NCBI GenBank assembly: GCA_033063855.1
Contig: CP093829.1
Coordinates: 2,490,243-2,554,242 of the forward strand
Length of the DNA: 64,000 nucleotides
Source: Smittia aterrima
Taxonomy: Eukaryota > Arthropoda > Insecta > Diptera > Chironomidae
Direction: 5' to 3'
The notes under the pieces were generated by a model. That model had not been told where the DNA came from, ran no database searches, and saw only the letters and a list, made by a program, of their open reading frames with translations. Positions 1-12,499 of the stretch are shown one piece after another (the first letter of the stretch is position 1; each line of letters begins with the position of its first letter). The position numbers and the translations under genes are program-made.

Positions 1-3000
1 AAATTAACACAACGTTGATCTGATCTTCTCTGAGTAGACGACGATAATCTCTTGGTACACGGCGCCACACGCCGCAAATCTTTCCAGTGGCATTCTGGTA
101 GATACTGTTGGGTCCATTATTTGGTATGACTAAGCTATGCTCTTCCAGGATGTTTCCTGTATTATCGATAAATTGTATGGCACGGGGACGGGCGGCTTTC
201 TCAGAAATATAAAATGAATAATACAAATTTCTCTTATGAAACGAGAAACGTCCAGTTGCGGCGAAGTTCTGTGGGTTCTTCGTTGAATACGTGTTAAGAA
301 GATCGTCGCGTTTTAGCATCATCGACGTACGCCCAGTTAAGACAGCACCAAAATCTGCGGGGATTCATTAATTTGAGTCATGTTTACACGATGATTATGT
401 TTATTTGTCTGATTATCTTACGTTTCATGTTGCGGTCTTCTTCGACTTCCGTTATATTGCTCGCCGGAGTATCTTGCACAACGTCAGGACCTGAAAGTGT
501 TGGAATTCAATTAATAAAAAAAAATCGTTTACTTGCGAGAGTGTTTGGAATCGAGGTTGTTCACATTTGCAATAAAATTTATGGAGGCGCCCACGCCACT
601 CGCTCTGTGGCGAGTAACGAAGCACTTTCATTTGTTTAAACTTCCAGCCAGGAATTTCATTCGTGTAATCATTGAAATACCGTTGGATATCTTTGGCGCT
701 TTAACGTCATTCACAACTCGTGCCTGAGACTACTGGCAATTGTTTGGAGAATGATAACGACGCCAATCTGAAGCTCAGAATGTTTCGAAATGAATAAATT
801 TTCTCGGCGTTTGCGGTTGAGATTATATTGAATCAATATTTGAAATTCGCTTCGCTAAATGACAACTCGAGGCATTCCTGAAATAGCGTTGCTAATCTTA
901 ATGACATTTCAGTGAATCGAAGTCACTTGAGCGTTGCATCGATCCTCTAATTGAATTATTTAAGTTTCATTGCTCAGGTAAAAAGAATTTATCACGCTCC
1001 AGTTCACGTTTAAATCGAATCGATTTGATCGACATGAAGTCAAAGTTCATTCACTCGCTCCTAAAAGTTTTATTGCTTTTTATCGAAAAAGTATGTCGCT
1101 GTTGAATCAAACCTAATAGCGATCACAGAATGTGAAGTCAACAAATAAACACACGACGCAATGTGGTGTGTTTGAACATTGTCAAGTGACGATACTCGCA
1201 TCGAATTACAATTGAATTAGACCTCAAACTGTAGCCTGTTGTTGAACAAACTTTTAAATTTATCTTTCAATCGTGAGTTGAGGCTTTTAATGATACATCG
1301 AGATATGCAATTGGAATGCGCACATTGAGTTGAGTCGAGTGTTCGCAGAAAGCTTGGGGATTAACTAAACGCCAAAGTTTTGTTTAAACACTTCCTGTTC
1401 AAGTCTCAATTGAGCTGTGCTCTAAGGCGCAGTGAGAGAAGTTACGAACAACGCCCGAATTCCATTAAATTAACAAACGTCTCACGACGATGTGTGTCAA
1501 ATGGCAAATCAATCGATGACTTACTGAAGGAATCTCCTGGACATGATTTGCAGCATCTTCCGGGCAATAAAATTGGTTCTTCGCACGTTGGCTTTGGACA
1601 CTCGTTCTTGATGTTTCTACACTGAACACGTGCCACTATTCTTCGTTTCTTCTGTACCTAATGATGAGTAAAAAAGAAAGAGAAAAGACTGTCAGTAAAT
1701 GTTTGACTAATAATGAGCATCATCGGAACTATTTGGTGCGAAAAATTGAATTTAAATTCCAAAAGTCTAAATGTTTGTCTTAGCTTCGAAATGGAAAATA
1801 AATAGATCGAAGCTTAAGTGCGTCAATATTTAGTTTTCGGCTTGCTTTTTGCATAAAGCGGAGAAGGAGAATTAAGCGCCATTGGCTGACATTTACTTAC
1901 TGGTACACATTCACATTTGATGCAGTACATTTTACCAAACGGCGCACCCAAGTCAGGAAACCATGTTGACCCGAGCTCTTTTAGCTCTTTGCCGAAGTGA
2001 CATTCTGTGGATGGAGAAAAAGATTGAATTAATTCAATTCGTTGTCTTCAAACGACGACAACAACGACGACTCGCAAAAGTATCTCGATTCGCATGACGA
2101 AGCTTCGCTTTTATCATTACTCAAACAAATGTGAATTCCGCCCCCTACGAGACATTCATGATTTAAAATTTGGTTCTCTCTCTCACTCACTCGCTCATTC
2201 TCGTTGCATGTTTAATTTCTTGTCTATCAATCTTTTGGGTGGAAAAAATTGAAAGATTTTTAAATTAAAACGTCGAGGATTTGAGTGATCGCCGGCTAAT
2301 TGATTGGATGGGAAGAAGGAGACAACTCAGAAGTTTCTCGATGATCATCAGCGAAAGCAAGAAGACAAATAATAAAAAAGAATTCCAAATCAATTTAGAA
2401 GAGAGCGCGATCCGAAACCGTTTAAGATTTGTCAATGTAAATTCATCCATGTCGAATATAAATCGATGACATCAACTCATTTCCCTGTAAAATTGGTTAA
2501 AATTCGCCTGGCCTTGAGTTCTTATTTAAAAAGTCTTCGGAAATTTCATATTTCCCCAATACCAACGAAGACCGATCATGCAGTTTTATGCTAACAAGAA
2601 AATATATCGCTTTCATTTCATCTGGACGCGTCGATCTAAACGTCGCTTCGCTACTCGAAATTGGATCGAATTCATTTTAAATCGAACTGCTTACAGATTG
2701 ATTGAAATTTATTGTGAACAGAAATCATTTCTTAAATTGAATAATGTTAAATGAAAAAATTGAGTCAACCCCATTGACAATTAATTGTTTTCAAACTATA
2801 TTTTTATTTATTTATCTTTTCGGTTCTAAATTGAAAAGGAAAATTACATCATTCATTGTGAGAAGAATATTTTTGCGAATATTTATTTTTTCTTTTTATT
2901 CATTCATTCACTCTCTTCATATACACACAGGAATTATCTCGGGCCGTGCATACCCTTGAACAATACTGTGTCTTAAATTTAGTTTATGTGTGTCGTCTTG

Positions 3001-6000
3001 TACCGACGATCAACGTCGTCGTCGTCGGTTCAAGTCAACACAGAGTAAACACAACCGAGAATACAGTCGAGCGAGATATTTCTAAAGAGAAAAAATTATT
3101 TTAGAATTTCACGAGAAACAGAGGAAAAAAGCAAAGCAAGCAAGCACATGAGCCGAGGAAAGAAATGAGTTTCAAATCATCATGAGCGGCGATATATTTT
3201 TGTCAAAGGTGTGTCTACGAGCCTCATAAAGAATCAGTGGCAAATTTGGAGTTTTTCTTAAAACGAACAAAAGAGAGATAAAATGTAAAGAAGGAATTAG
3301 TCATCGGCATCTCGATATTTGTCCACCACCAGACACCTAGGCTTCTTCTTCCGACGCAACACCCAAGAAAAAAGAAACTGATTTCCTCGAACTTTTCTTT
3401 CGTTATGTCGTCGCGGCGGTGAAGGTTTTCCTAACGACGATGATCAGAGTTTTCCGGCCGCGTCTCTAATCTTGACACGTGCCGGTTAGCAAACAATCCT
3501 GAGCACTCAAAAATATTTTCGGTAATTCCCTTAAGATTTATGCTTTTCAAAACGAGCTCGGACATTTTCCCGCTTTTTGATCAGTTTTTTTTCTATTCTG
3601 AGAATCGCAGACGCGCTTTTGAGAAGATTTTTCAGTAAAAGTTTCGCTGCTTCTTCTTTTGAAACCATTCCCTGCGGGGAGTCGACTCGTGACAAATTCG
3701 ACATTTTTGTCAATGAGCGAATCGAAGAAATTGCATCAGAAAAGATCTCTTCGCAACTAGCCGCTTAATTCTGAGATCAATGATCTCCGTAAAGTGAATG
3801 AGTCATGAATGAATTTGTGTAGGAATGAATTTAGTTTTCCTTTATTTATTTTTTCTTCTCTCCCCGACGAGCATTCTTTTTTATTTGCGACCGTCTCGAA
3901 TCAGACAGTTTTCTCATCAAGACAATTATTTTTAAACATAAAAAAAAATCGTAGACTTAAGACGCATTAATGCCGTAAACTTTTTCCTTGACGAACAAGC
4001 TCGTACACGCAAAACTAATCGTCGTTTCCTCGTTTTTCATCTCCAGTTGTATGTCTCCACAACTTCTGTGCCCGATCGACCTGCATTCTCTCAGGCAAAT
4101 TCCGAAAAACCAACAAAGGATCATCATGGAAGGATCGACTTGCTTTTGCTTTACCTAAACGGTATTTCCCAAATATTCTTCTCGCCTTCAGAAAGAGACT
4201 CACTCGATCCCCCATTAAAGTGTGCAATTTGTCAATATTTACTTAGAAAAGATTTCTAGTTCAGGTAAAAACATTTCTGTGTCGCCTCCTCCCTTTGGCA
4301 ATCTTCTGAATTAATTTTTCTCAACTTTTCCTTTTGCCTTTCGCTTGTGTGAACATTTCTTTCTTTTTTTTTTTCGTTGAGAAACACCATCTGGTCTCTC
4401 GGGTTCTTTGGGCTTATCACGTGCCGACAATGGGAGATCGGTAATGCGCTTAAACTGTGAACGAATGAAAAATTCTTATTGGAAGCTTAACGGAGTGTCG
4501 TTGGCAAGCAGAGCTAAGCGAAATATTTCCTCAAGTTTCGCGTTAAAAGTCTGTCTACGCTACATCAATATTCTTCTGACCTCTTCGAGATCTCATCGTA
4601 GTCGCTGCCAAGATATTCAAGTTGCGCGAATGAAGAAAAAAAAAAGTCGAATCTGGAAAACTTTTTTCTGCACAAGAAGTCGCTGCGTGGTTCCATAAAT
4701 AAATTTTGCCCGATTTCAACGACTTCGATGAGCGAAAACTATCTCAATCGTGTGAAAATTGACTGAGATGTGAGAGTAGGAGAAAAAGAAAACGCCAAAA
4801 CACTAAGATGATGAAACTTGAGGAAAGGAAGACTTGAGGGAAATCAAATGAGAATATTTTTCTTTCGAAAGATGTCAAAGCGATCGTTGTGTTGTTCCGA
4901 TGGGAAAAAATATAAACATTGGACCATAAAACCAAAGCGAAGGTGCTCAAACTCAAAAATCAACATTACATCAGTGTTTTGTTTATTTTGAAACAAAAAT
5001 CACATCTAGAGCTTCACCTCTTTATTGCCCTCATGTCCGTGAGTTGCTATTTTCATAAAAGAAAACGAAGACACTTTTCCAAAATCTCTTTGGCCGCCAC
5101 AAAATCTAGCCCGAACTAACTTCTTCCTATCTGTCTCACGTTTCGACCGTTTCGCTTTTATTTTATTTTCCTTTTCCCTCCTCGAGAGTTTTCATCTTTT
5201 GATTTGAGAAAATATCTCACATCAAAAAGTGAATCAGACGCAGAACGCGGGCCTTAATAATTCGAAATTGTCAAAATAAATTATAAATTATTCCCGTCCG
5301 CTTTCTGCCATCGCATGTGTATCATTTTTTTTCAGTCAGCCAACAAAATAAGATTCGTCGTCTTCTCTCCCGACGACTACGACGATGAGGAAAACGCGTC
5401 CAAGAAGAAAAATTACCAGCGAGTGAGGAAAACAGTTTGAGTTCGCATCGGAGAAATAAATAAAGCAAAAGCGACAAAATGAATTAATCTAATATTGATC
5501 ACGGCGATAGGAAGCGAGACGAAGTGCGATAAAGCATATCAATTTTTTCGCGTGTTCAGTAGCTGCTGTGGGTGGCCGACGTGATTTTTCGCTGTCGCTC
5601 TTTTACTCGACTCCCTCTCACTGTAGCAGGGCGCCGCACAGTTAGCGATTCGTTGATACAATAAATGTTTAATTTTCTCAAAAAAGTTTCGCTCACAAGA
5701 TTCGAACGCATGATATTTTTCGCGACGCAGTTTGCGCTTCGCTGCTTCTTGTTGATATTCTGTCATATTATTTATTAGCGGACAGGCCGAACAGATTTTT
5801 AATGGTTTTAAATTTTTAGTCTCGTAGCTCGGCTAAGCCTTAATGCTGTGCTGTTCTATTTATGCTTCTTTCCGACCAATACCGACACCTTCAAAGCTTT
5901 TATTATCGCTTTGTCTGATTGTGTCATCGCGTCGACACCGCAAACACCAGATAAACATTTCAAACTCGCATCAATAGCGCCACAGTACAGGGAGTGTTCG

Positions 6001-7032
6001 TTCGTTTCTTTACTTTCTCGCTATAAAAGACGAGTAGGCTCGCCAAATAAGCGATAACAGATGGAAAATAGTCTGAAGTGGGCTGCTTGTGTGGAGCCGT
6101 TGGCGCGATGATTTCATTGAGGTGTCTGCAGTGATTTCGCGTCTCCGTCGTCGTCGTTAACTTTGCAGATGCTGGGCAACAAGAAACGAAATACAAAAAA
6201 AAAAAAAAAGATACAAAAAAATTTTCCGCCGTGTCGAGGCTTTTTTTTTTACGTTCGTTTCTTATTTTTCTTTTTTGGCGAGAAGTCGAGACATTCGTTC
6301 GAGAATCGTGACACTTTTCATCAGTTGTAATAATCTTCGCAATAATTAATTAACTCACGCTTAGACAACGAAACCGGTGGGTTTAATAATGGAAAATGAT
6401 GATAGAGCTGGTATCGCGCTATATTTCATTTACAAGTAAATCATTATTCTCACTCAGACCGCGATAGAAAAACAACTAACTATGGGGCGGGCGCCATGTG
6501 TGTGTACGAGAGTGTCTTTGCAATTTATTTTTTAGAGCACGTCGATGATTTGCAAATGCTTGTAACTTCAATTAGCATTGCAAGAGACGAAAGGGGGAGA
6601 GAGAGAGAGAGGAGAGCAGGCAAATGAACAAGAACAAGGATACAAGAATTTATTCTTAATGCATTTACATGGCGATGATGTGTGCAAATGAACGATCAAG
6701 AATATATCATGAGTGTCTTTGCTGTTAGTTCTGCTGCTGCTAATGAAAATGGGGCATGAATCCGAGAGAGTAGCTTCACATGATTTTGTTGTCAATGCTT
6801 CTTTTCTTACATTTGCAACTCGCAAATGGACGATGCGAATAAAACGAGATACTTTATTGAGCGTCTTATGAGGCAACGCAATGCAAAAATGACTTCACTT
6901 ACCCGCTGGTCTATTCCTCCGACTGCCGTCGTCTTCTACAAGTAGTGGCGATTTCGGTCGAGCGCAATTTGAAATTCCTACTAAAACGATCAGGAACACA
7001 AGCACTGCGATGCGTTTAATAATGTTTGCCAT
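1..7032 (-). CDS. sog: Short gastrulation (chordin), 5' part, runs off the left edge
   Basis: This is a secreted BMP antagonist that binds Dpp/BMP ligands and shapes dorsoventral patterning. Coding exons on the minus strand are 6903-7032, 1901-2004, 1525-1657, 422-490 and 1-354 (partial), about 263 residues, and all junction phases agree. Exon 1 gives a hydrophobic signal or anchor segment (MANIIKRIAVLVFLIVLVG). Exons 2-3 form the first von Willebrand C (CR1) domain, with ECHFGKELKELGSTWFPDLG, CIKCECVP, CRNIKNECP and CCKSCPGD. After a short acidic linker, exon 5 enters the CHRD domain (FGAVLTGRTS, NPQNFAATGRF, YQNATGKICGVWRRVPRDY). The wording of these motifs matches fly Sog closely, so the orthology is firm. 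Intron 1 is 4.9 kb. In Drosophila the sog first intron carries an early embryonic enhancer. The remaining CHRD and CR2-4 domains lie outside the window. Confidence 0.95.
4161..4393. promoter_or_regulatory. Candidate early-embryo enhancer motifs inside sog intron 1
   Basis: Three motif types used by the Drosophila sog lateral enhancer occur within 233 bp. They are a kappaB/Dorsal-like GGGAAATACC (minus strand, 4161-4170), a Zelda-type CAGGTAA (4262-4268) and a CATCTG E-box (4388-4393). The motifs are visible in the sequence. Their use is inferred only by analogy with the fly sog intronic enhancer. Such short motifs also occur by chance in 4.9 kb, so confidence is low. Confidence 0.2.
6595..6616. 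repeat. Short GA microsatellite in sog intron 1
   Basis: This is a run of GA dinucleotides with one interruption, about 300 bp inside the donor of intron 1. Similar CT tracts lie at about 46291-46307 and 54108-54121. They are simple repeats with no further meaning that I can support, although GAGA-factor binding would be possible. Confidence 0.6.
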
Positions 7033-10000
7033 TTTATTTTATTAACTTCAATATTTCACTTAACACTTAGCAGATTATTTTTCGTTAAATTTTTGCTGTT
7101 GCAGTAAGTATTTAGTCGGATAGCACGACCTGCCTTACAGTGCTAATTAAATACTGCTTCTCTTGAATCTAAATAATTTTTCTCTCTCTTTCGTTTGCTC
7201 GTTGAGTTGAATTCCTTTTTGCAAGCAAAAGATTTTCTCAAGCAGATTTGTTCGTTTCTTTTATTTTTTTTTTCTTTATTTCTGACGTCGTTTATCTCAT
7301 TAATAATTTTGTCGCAAAAATCGGTTTTCGATTAGATATCGCGCGCGTTTTCATGGCTTTTCTTCTTCTTTACTCCCGTCTTCTGGTTTTGTCGGTTCAC
7401 ACACTGACTGACTCTTTCTTAACGTGTTGAATGTTGCAGTTTTTTTTTATGTTATGTATAATTCGGTGTTAAGAAGAAAGATTTGTAGAACAATGGGTTG
7501 GATTCGAAATTTGCTGATGCTCGGCATTCGTCCCGAGTTCAAGGGAGAAAAAAAAGTGTAAGAAGTTTTTAAATGTCGTGAATTATTGGAATTGTTCTTT
7601 GCTTCGCTTCTCGGGGCTTTGAGTTTATACTTTCGGAGCTTGTGTGTTGAATGAAAAATGTGTAATGCCGTCAACTGTGTGAAGTGAACGACAAAATTTT
7701 CTTTACGATTTTTTCACTGCTTTTCGTGTATTTCACTGCACTTTATGTAACTTTCATTTTATATCAATTGAATAAACTTTTTTTTTCTTCTTCTCTTCTC
7801 TTTGCGATTTTAGTTGCTGCTGCTGCTGCACTTTCAAATATATCTCTGAATATTTTTTTCTTTAATTTTATTTCTCGAAATGATCGTTCTGTTCTGCTTC
7901 ACGGAATATTTTGATTTGTTTAGAATCGAACGGACTGGAAAAGTTTTATAATTTCCTTTTTATTCACTTCACAACTGTTTCTTATTTTTTCTTCGAGCAT
8001 CGCGCGCGACGACGAAAAGTTTGTGCTGATTTCACGACGAATTTTCAAAGAATGAACAGCACAGTCGAAGCCGTCAAGTTTGAGTTTTAAGTGAACGTGT
8101 TGGTGCGATCGGCTGCTCAATCATTAACACATCTTCGGCTTTTTTTTTTCTTCTCCTCGTCGTTCGTCTCAAGACCCACACAAGCGACTTAGACGGAAAG
8201 AGCATGAAAGAAAAAGACGCAGAGAAAAGTCTTAAAAACGAAAGAGAGCTAAATGTGTCAAAATGCTGTGCCTTTAATATGGTTTATGCATGCTGACTTG
8301 GGTTTTATGAGTTTTAAGGAATTTCCAGACATCTGTGAAATTACATTAAGAATGCATCGAAGCCGATCGCCCCATCAAGTTCGATTTCCATCGCCCAAGT
8401 GCATGGCGTCTCTATACTCAAGCCGAGAGAGTCTCACGCTTTGTGTCATGAAGGAAAATTATTTGCTTGCAAAGGAACTTAATTTTCCTTTATGTCGTCT
8501 CTGCACAATTAATATTTCTCTCCTCTGCTCGACGCCATTCACTTTTCCTCTGTGCACATTGCAATAAACGTAAAATTCTTTCGCAATGTGATTTCCAGCC
8601 CCAATTCCAACTACTCGAGGCGACAGTGCGATGAGTGAGAGAGTGATCGTCAAATGCAATGCAAGCGAAAGCTCGAGTCGACAAAGACCGAAAAACTATT
8701 AGACACTTTCTGGCCGTCTGCGCGACTATTTTTAGATTGAATTGCGGTTTTTCTTATTCTTCTTTTTTCATCATCTTTCGACTCGATGTTTTTCATTTAT
8801 TTTTTTCTTAAAATAAATACAAAAAAAAAATTCTGAAAAGCGAGCGGTGCTTGGCTGTGTTAAGCAGAAGAAAATTCCCAAACATGAAATCTCGGAAATT
8901 ATTATTAATATTTATTTATTTGCATGTGTGTACGCGCTGCGATCTTCATTGATATTTATTTTATTTCTCTTTTAATTTTCGCGAACGGCGGTGGTCAAGA
9001 AGAATGATCTCACCTTGAAAACTTTAAAGCGATTTAACTTCAAACTACGAGGAGAACTAATTGAGAATTCTGATCGCGCGGCCTTTCAATTACGATACTT
9101 TTCTCTAACTGAAGCAGTCGACAAACACTTGCGCACGTCAAATCTCTCGGATCGAGAATATTCACTCTATCTATCTATCATGTGACTTTTGCCAGACTTT
9201 TTGCATTGCATCGGATCGACATCGCGAGCGCTTTCAGCATAGAAAGTTCTTTGCCTCACTTTTCCCCATCTCGTTCGGTAGAAAAAAAGAACAAAAGCTA
9301 AAGAATTATTTGTGCAAAAATGCATTGAGAAAGAATCTTACACACTGATCGTGTTGTGGTTGTGTGTGCGGAATTGCAAAACGAGCGAGATCTTTTTTTT
9401 TCTTTCTTTTTTTAAATGAAATGTGTTGTGTTAATCTTTTGGAAAAAAAACAATTTTTACGGTTTTCGCGATTGAAGGAATGAGAAGAATGAATCCATGA
9501 CCCCCAATGGTGGAAGGAAATTTAATTTTTTTTTCTATTGCAGTTCACACTTTGAATCATCAAGTGAATTCAGTTAATTCCATTAAGGGACATGACGGGG
9601 TCTTGCTGCGAAGTTAACACCTTTTTTGGGCAACGTAAAGCCACGAACGTTAATTTCAATGATCGCGAGTTAAACTTCACATTGGAATTCGCTGTTAATC
9701 AATCACGATCGGAGATGAGAAAGAGATAGAAAAGGAAAAACTGATTTTAAAGATATTTTACTTAAACCAATAGAAATTAATTTTCGGGACATCTTTCAGG
9801 AAATTCCCGCGGTCAATTTTAGGGATGACAAAGTCAGTTTATGATCCTAATGCCAAAATATGTAAATTGCTTATAATTGACCAGCAGATGTCGGAATTTC
9901 CGTAGCGTTCGTCCCAAGCCGTCCCGAGTATGTCACCCGAGACCATCGCATAAAGAATTTTTATGCAGCTTAATCATTTTTTATTCGCGGCTTTATCATT

Positions 10001-10052
10001 TGTCATGAGCAATTCAACAGTTTTTATTCAACCTTTGTGGCAGAAAGAAGTG
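7033..10052. other. Non-coding interval between sog and the fibulin-like gene
   Basis: The two genes diverge across this 3 kb, which should hold both promoters and 5' UTRs. I see only homopolymer T/A tracts and short chance ORFs here. No exon with domain sense or good splice signals could be supported. Confidence 0.6.
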
Positions 10053-11479
10053 ATGAGAATTTTAATAATTATTTTATTTTGGGCGAGCTGCTCAATCGGT
10101 GAGATATTTTTATGATCTCTCTTTTGCTTTTGTAATCTTTATGAGAATATTCCATAATTTAAGCTTACAAGAATGTTAAAGATTTGGAGGCTTCGTTGAA
10201 CGAATGCATGGGGAGAGGTCGAGAGATCGAGAATGTTCACGATTACTGCCAAAAATTCGATCTCGACGCGTACGAGAACATTCCGAGCGTTTACTTTGAT
10301 ATTTGCCGCAGATCATTTCATGTTGCGTGCTTTGAATCACTCGAAGAGAGTGAATGTCTCGCTGGCGAATCGTCAGCGCGGAAAGGCGAGAAATGTGACG
10401 GAAACGTATCTGATACGTTCAAGGTTTGCGATACTCGCCGACGACTTCAAAGTTCGTTACTCCAGTTACATAAATTTGTTGTTTTTCTTTCTATAGAAAT
10501 GTTGCAAGGCTTGCAAATTCGGAGCAGAGTTGAAAACAACAACGGCAGGGAATTGCGAGATCAGCTTACGATTATCAAGTGATGAAGTGAAAAATGTCAC
10601 GAAGCGCTGTTGTGAAGCTCAAGATTTCGACGATTTTGAAGAAACTGAAAACAATTTTTACGATTCCCCTGATAACTCTTTGGAATCTGAAGCGGGGAAG
10701 ATTGATTATCTTGATGTGCCTGCAGCTTTGATCGCTAAACCCAAAAGAACCTTAAAATGCTTTGAACACTTTTGTGAAGACAACAAGGAATGCCGCGATT
10801 CGAACGACGGTCCAAAATGTGTCTGCAAATCTGGATTTAAAGAAAACGCCGGCGTTTGTTGGGATATCGATGAATGCGCGCTCAACCTTGATAGTTGCTC
10901 AAAGAATCATAAACAATGCATCAACACTCAAGGTTCGTTTGAATGTCAGGGATGTCGGAAAGGATTCAAAGAAATACAAAATTACCTCAGTGAGGACTAC
11001 GAAGACGATCGTATCTGTATTGACGACAATGAATGTCTTGACAATGTTTGTCGAATGAATGAAATTTGTACAAACATCGAGGGAAGTTACCGATGCTCAA
11101 GCATTTCCTGTCCGGACGGCTACGTATTTCACAATGGAACGTAAGTTAAATAGATCGATTCTTTAGAAAGTCTTTCATTGATTGTTCTTACAGAAACTGC
11201 AAGTTGAAGACTTGTCATGGAAGGATTTGTCACAAAACCGTTTCTTTCATCTTTAAGTCCGTCTCACCAAACGATAAGACAAATGAAATTTACAGATTTC
11301 CGAAAAGCAAGTACGAAGGTTATTTCAAAACGGACTTCTTTGACATCAACGGCGAAGAGGAATATTTTGTTGTTAGGCAGAAGAAGCCGTTGCAGCATGA
11401 TATGAAAGTAATACTGAAAATCATTCACGGACGCTTCGAGCATAAGATAAACATTTTCATTTTTGTTTTGTCTTTTTAA
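10053..11479 (+). CDS. Fibulin-like secreted protein with EGF repeats
   Basis: This is an extracellular-matrix glycoprotein of the fibulin type. Exons 10053-10098, 10164-10423, 10497-11140 and 11194-11479 join in phase into 411 residues. The start is the ATG at 10053 because it opens a hydrophobic signal peptide (MRILIIILFWASCS) ending at a clean donor. Residues about 16-150 are Cys-rich with the paired-Cys pattern of fibulin N-terminal modules (KCCKACKFG near 103, KRCCEAQ later). An acidic linker follows, then three EGF units from about residue 187. Two of these carry calcium-binding starts (DIDEC near 225, DDNEC near 278). The tail from about 317 (CKLKTCHGRICHK onward) resembles the fibulin C-terminal module. 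It is short compared with vertebrate fibulin-1. Assignment to the family is fairly sure, the exact orthologue is not. Confidence 0.8.
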
Positions 11480-11495
11480 TTATTGTCAAGAAAAG

Positions 11496-11501
11496 AATAA
11501 A
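11496..11501 (+). terminator. AATAAA polyadenylation signal of the fibulin-like gene
   Basis: A canonical AATAAA lies 17 nt after the TAA stop. It is 2 nt short of the stop codon of the convergent leucine-rich-repeat gene, so the two transcripts must overlap at their 3' ends. Confidence 0.55.
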
Positions 11502-11502
11502 A

Positions 11503-12499
11503 TTAAGGATCGGATTTCATAATTTTCTCTTCGCAAAAATTGAGTTGATGATTCAAATCGTCAATTAGTTTTTGAGGAGAATCTTCAACATCACTTGATT
11601 TCACAGCCTTCAATCCAACACGAGCCTTCAATTCGCTGTTTTCTTCTTTAAGATCTTCAATCTCATCCAGCAGCCACTGACGTTCTGTTTTGCTATCAGC
11701 AATGCAATGTTGGTTGATCGTCTCGTTGAGTGTCGTAATGTCTGATGGATTAATCCAATCGGCGATGCAAGGGTTTCTTTCGAAATCAGCACTTGATAAA
11801 TCTGTCAACGACAGAAAAATGTTTGACTCGACAAACTTCAAGTTGTTCTCGATTAAAGCGAGTCGTTTAAGTTTTGTATTTCTTTCTAAAAGCTTTGATT
11901 GGAGCGAACTTAATCGGTTCAATGACAGGTCGAGTTCGCGTAGATTCGTCAGGAATGAAAATGTTTTAAAGTGAAGTTTATGGATTTCATTTGAGCTCAG
12001 CGAAATTATTTCCAATTTGATGTTATTAGCAAAAGTCATCTTGTCGATGTTTGAGATGTGATTTTCGTCTAAATAAATTTCTTGGAGATCGGTAAGGAAA
12101 CTGAATTGTTGAGATGGGATTTCCCTAATTCCGTTTAGTCTCAATTGCAGTCTTTCAAGAGAAGTTAGAGTTGAAAATTCGTCTCCTTCGAAAGTGATTA
12201 ATTCGTTTCGTGTCACGTTCAACTGAACAAGGTTCCGTAATCCATCAAACAAGTTTAATTTGCTTAAACTGCAGTTTTTGATTGCAATTGAAATCGATGA
12301 CGCATCGAAAGGATTTGGAAGATCATCCTTCGTAAGATCTTCAAACGAAAATTCCTTTTCAGATGGTGTCGATGCTCTAAGCTGAATAATGAAGCAAAGT
12401 ACAGAAAAGACTTTAATCTGCCACCTTTGAAGAACAAATTTAAAATCTTTTAAAACTTTTATTAAATTAAAATCTGTCCACAACTCACATTTTTTTCAT
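11503..12499 (-). CDS. Secreted leucine-rich-repeat protein with C-terminal coiled coil
   Basis: The main exon 11503-12424 has no usable ATG of its own. An 11-nt first exon (12489-12499) begins with ATG and ends at GTGAGT. Splicing it across a 64-nt intron to an AG at 12425 gives MKKMWQIKVFSVLCFIIQL, a textbook signal peptide. That model has 310 residues and I prefer it. About six LRRs follow between residues 55 and 235 (for example LVQLNVTRNELITFEGDEF, LQEIYLDENHISNIDKMTF and LRELDLSLNRLSSLQSKLL). A Cys-containing cap and a charged heptad region (LLDEIEDLKEENSELKARVG) then end the protein. It is probably an extracellular binding protein of the insect secreted-LRR type. No specific function is recognised. 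Its 3' UTR must run into the fibulin-like gene. Confidence 0.8.

Noticed and set aside
1442..1636. Stand-alone small Cys-rich protein (64 codons, minus)
   Set aside because: It is exon 3 of sog (second half of the first VWC domain), not a separate gene.
10233..10496. Plus ORF overlapping fibulin exon 2 in another frame
   Set aside because: It has no Cys pattern and runs through the intron, while the chosen frame gives consistent phases and the fibulin Cys motifs.
11503..12483. 326-residue version of the LRR protein
   Set aside because: It starts at a TTG and translates the 64-nt intron. The spliced form has an ATG and a proper signal peptide.
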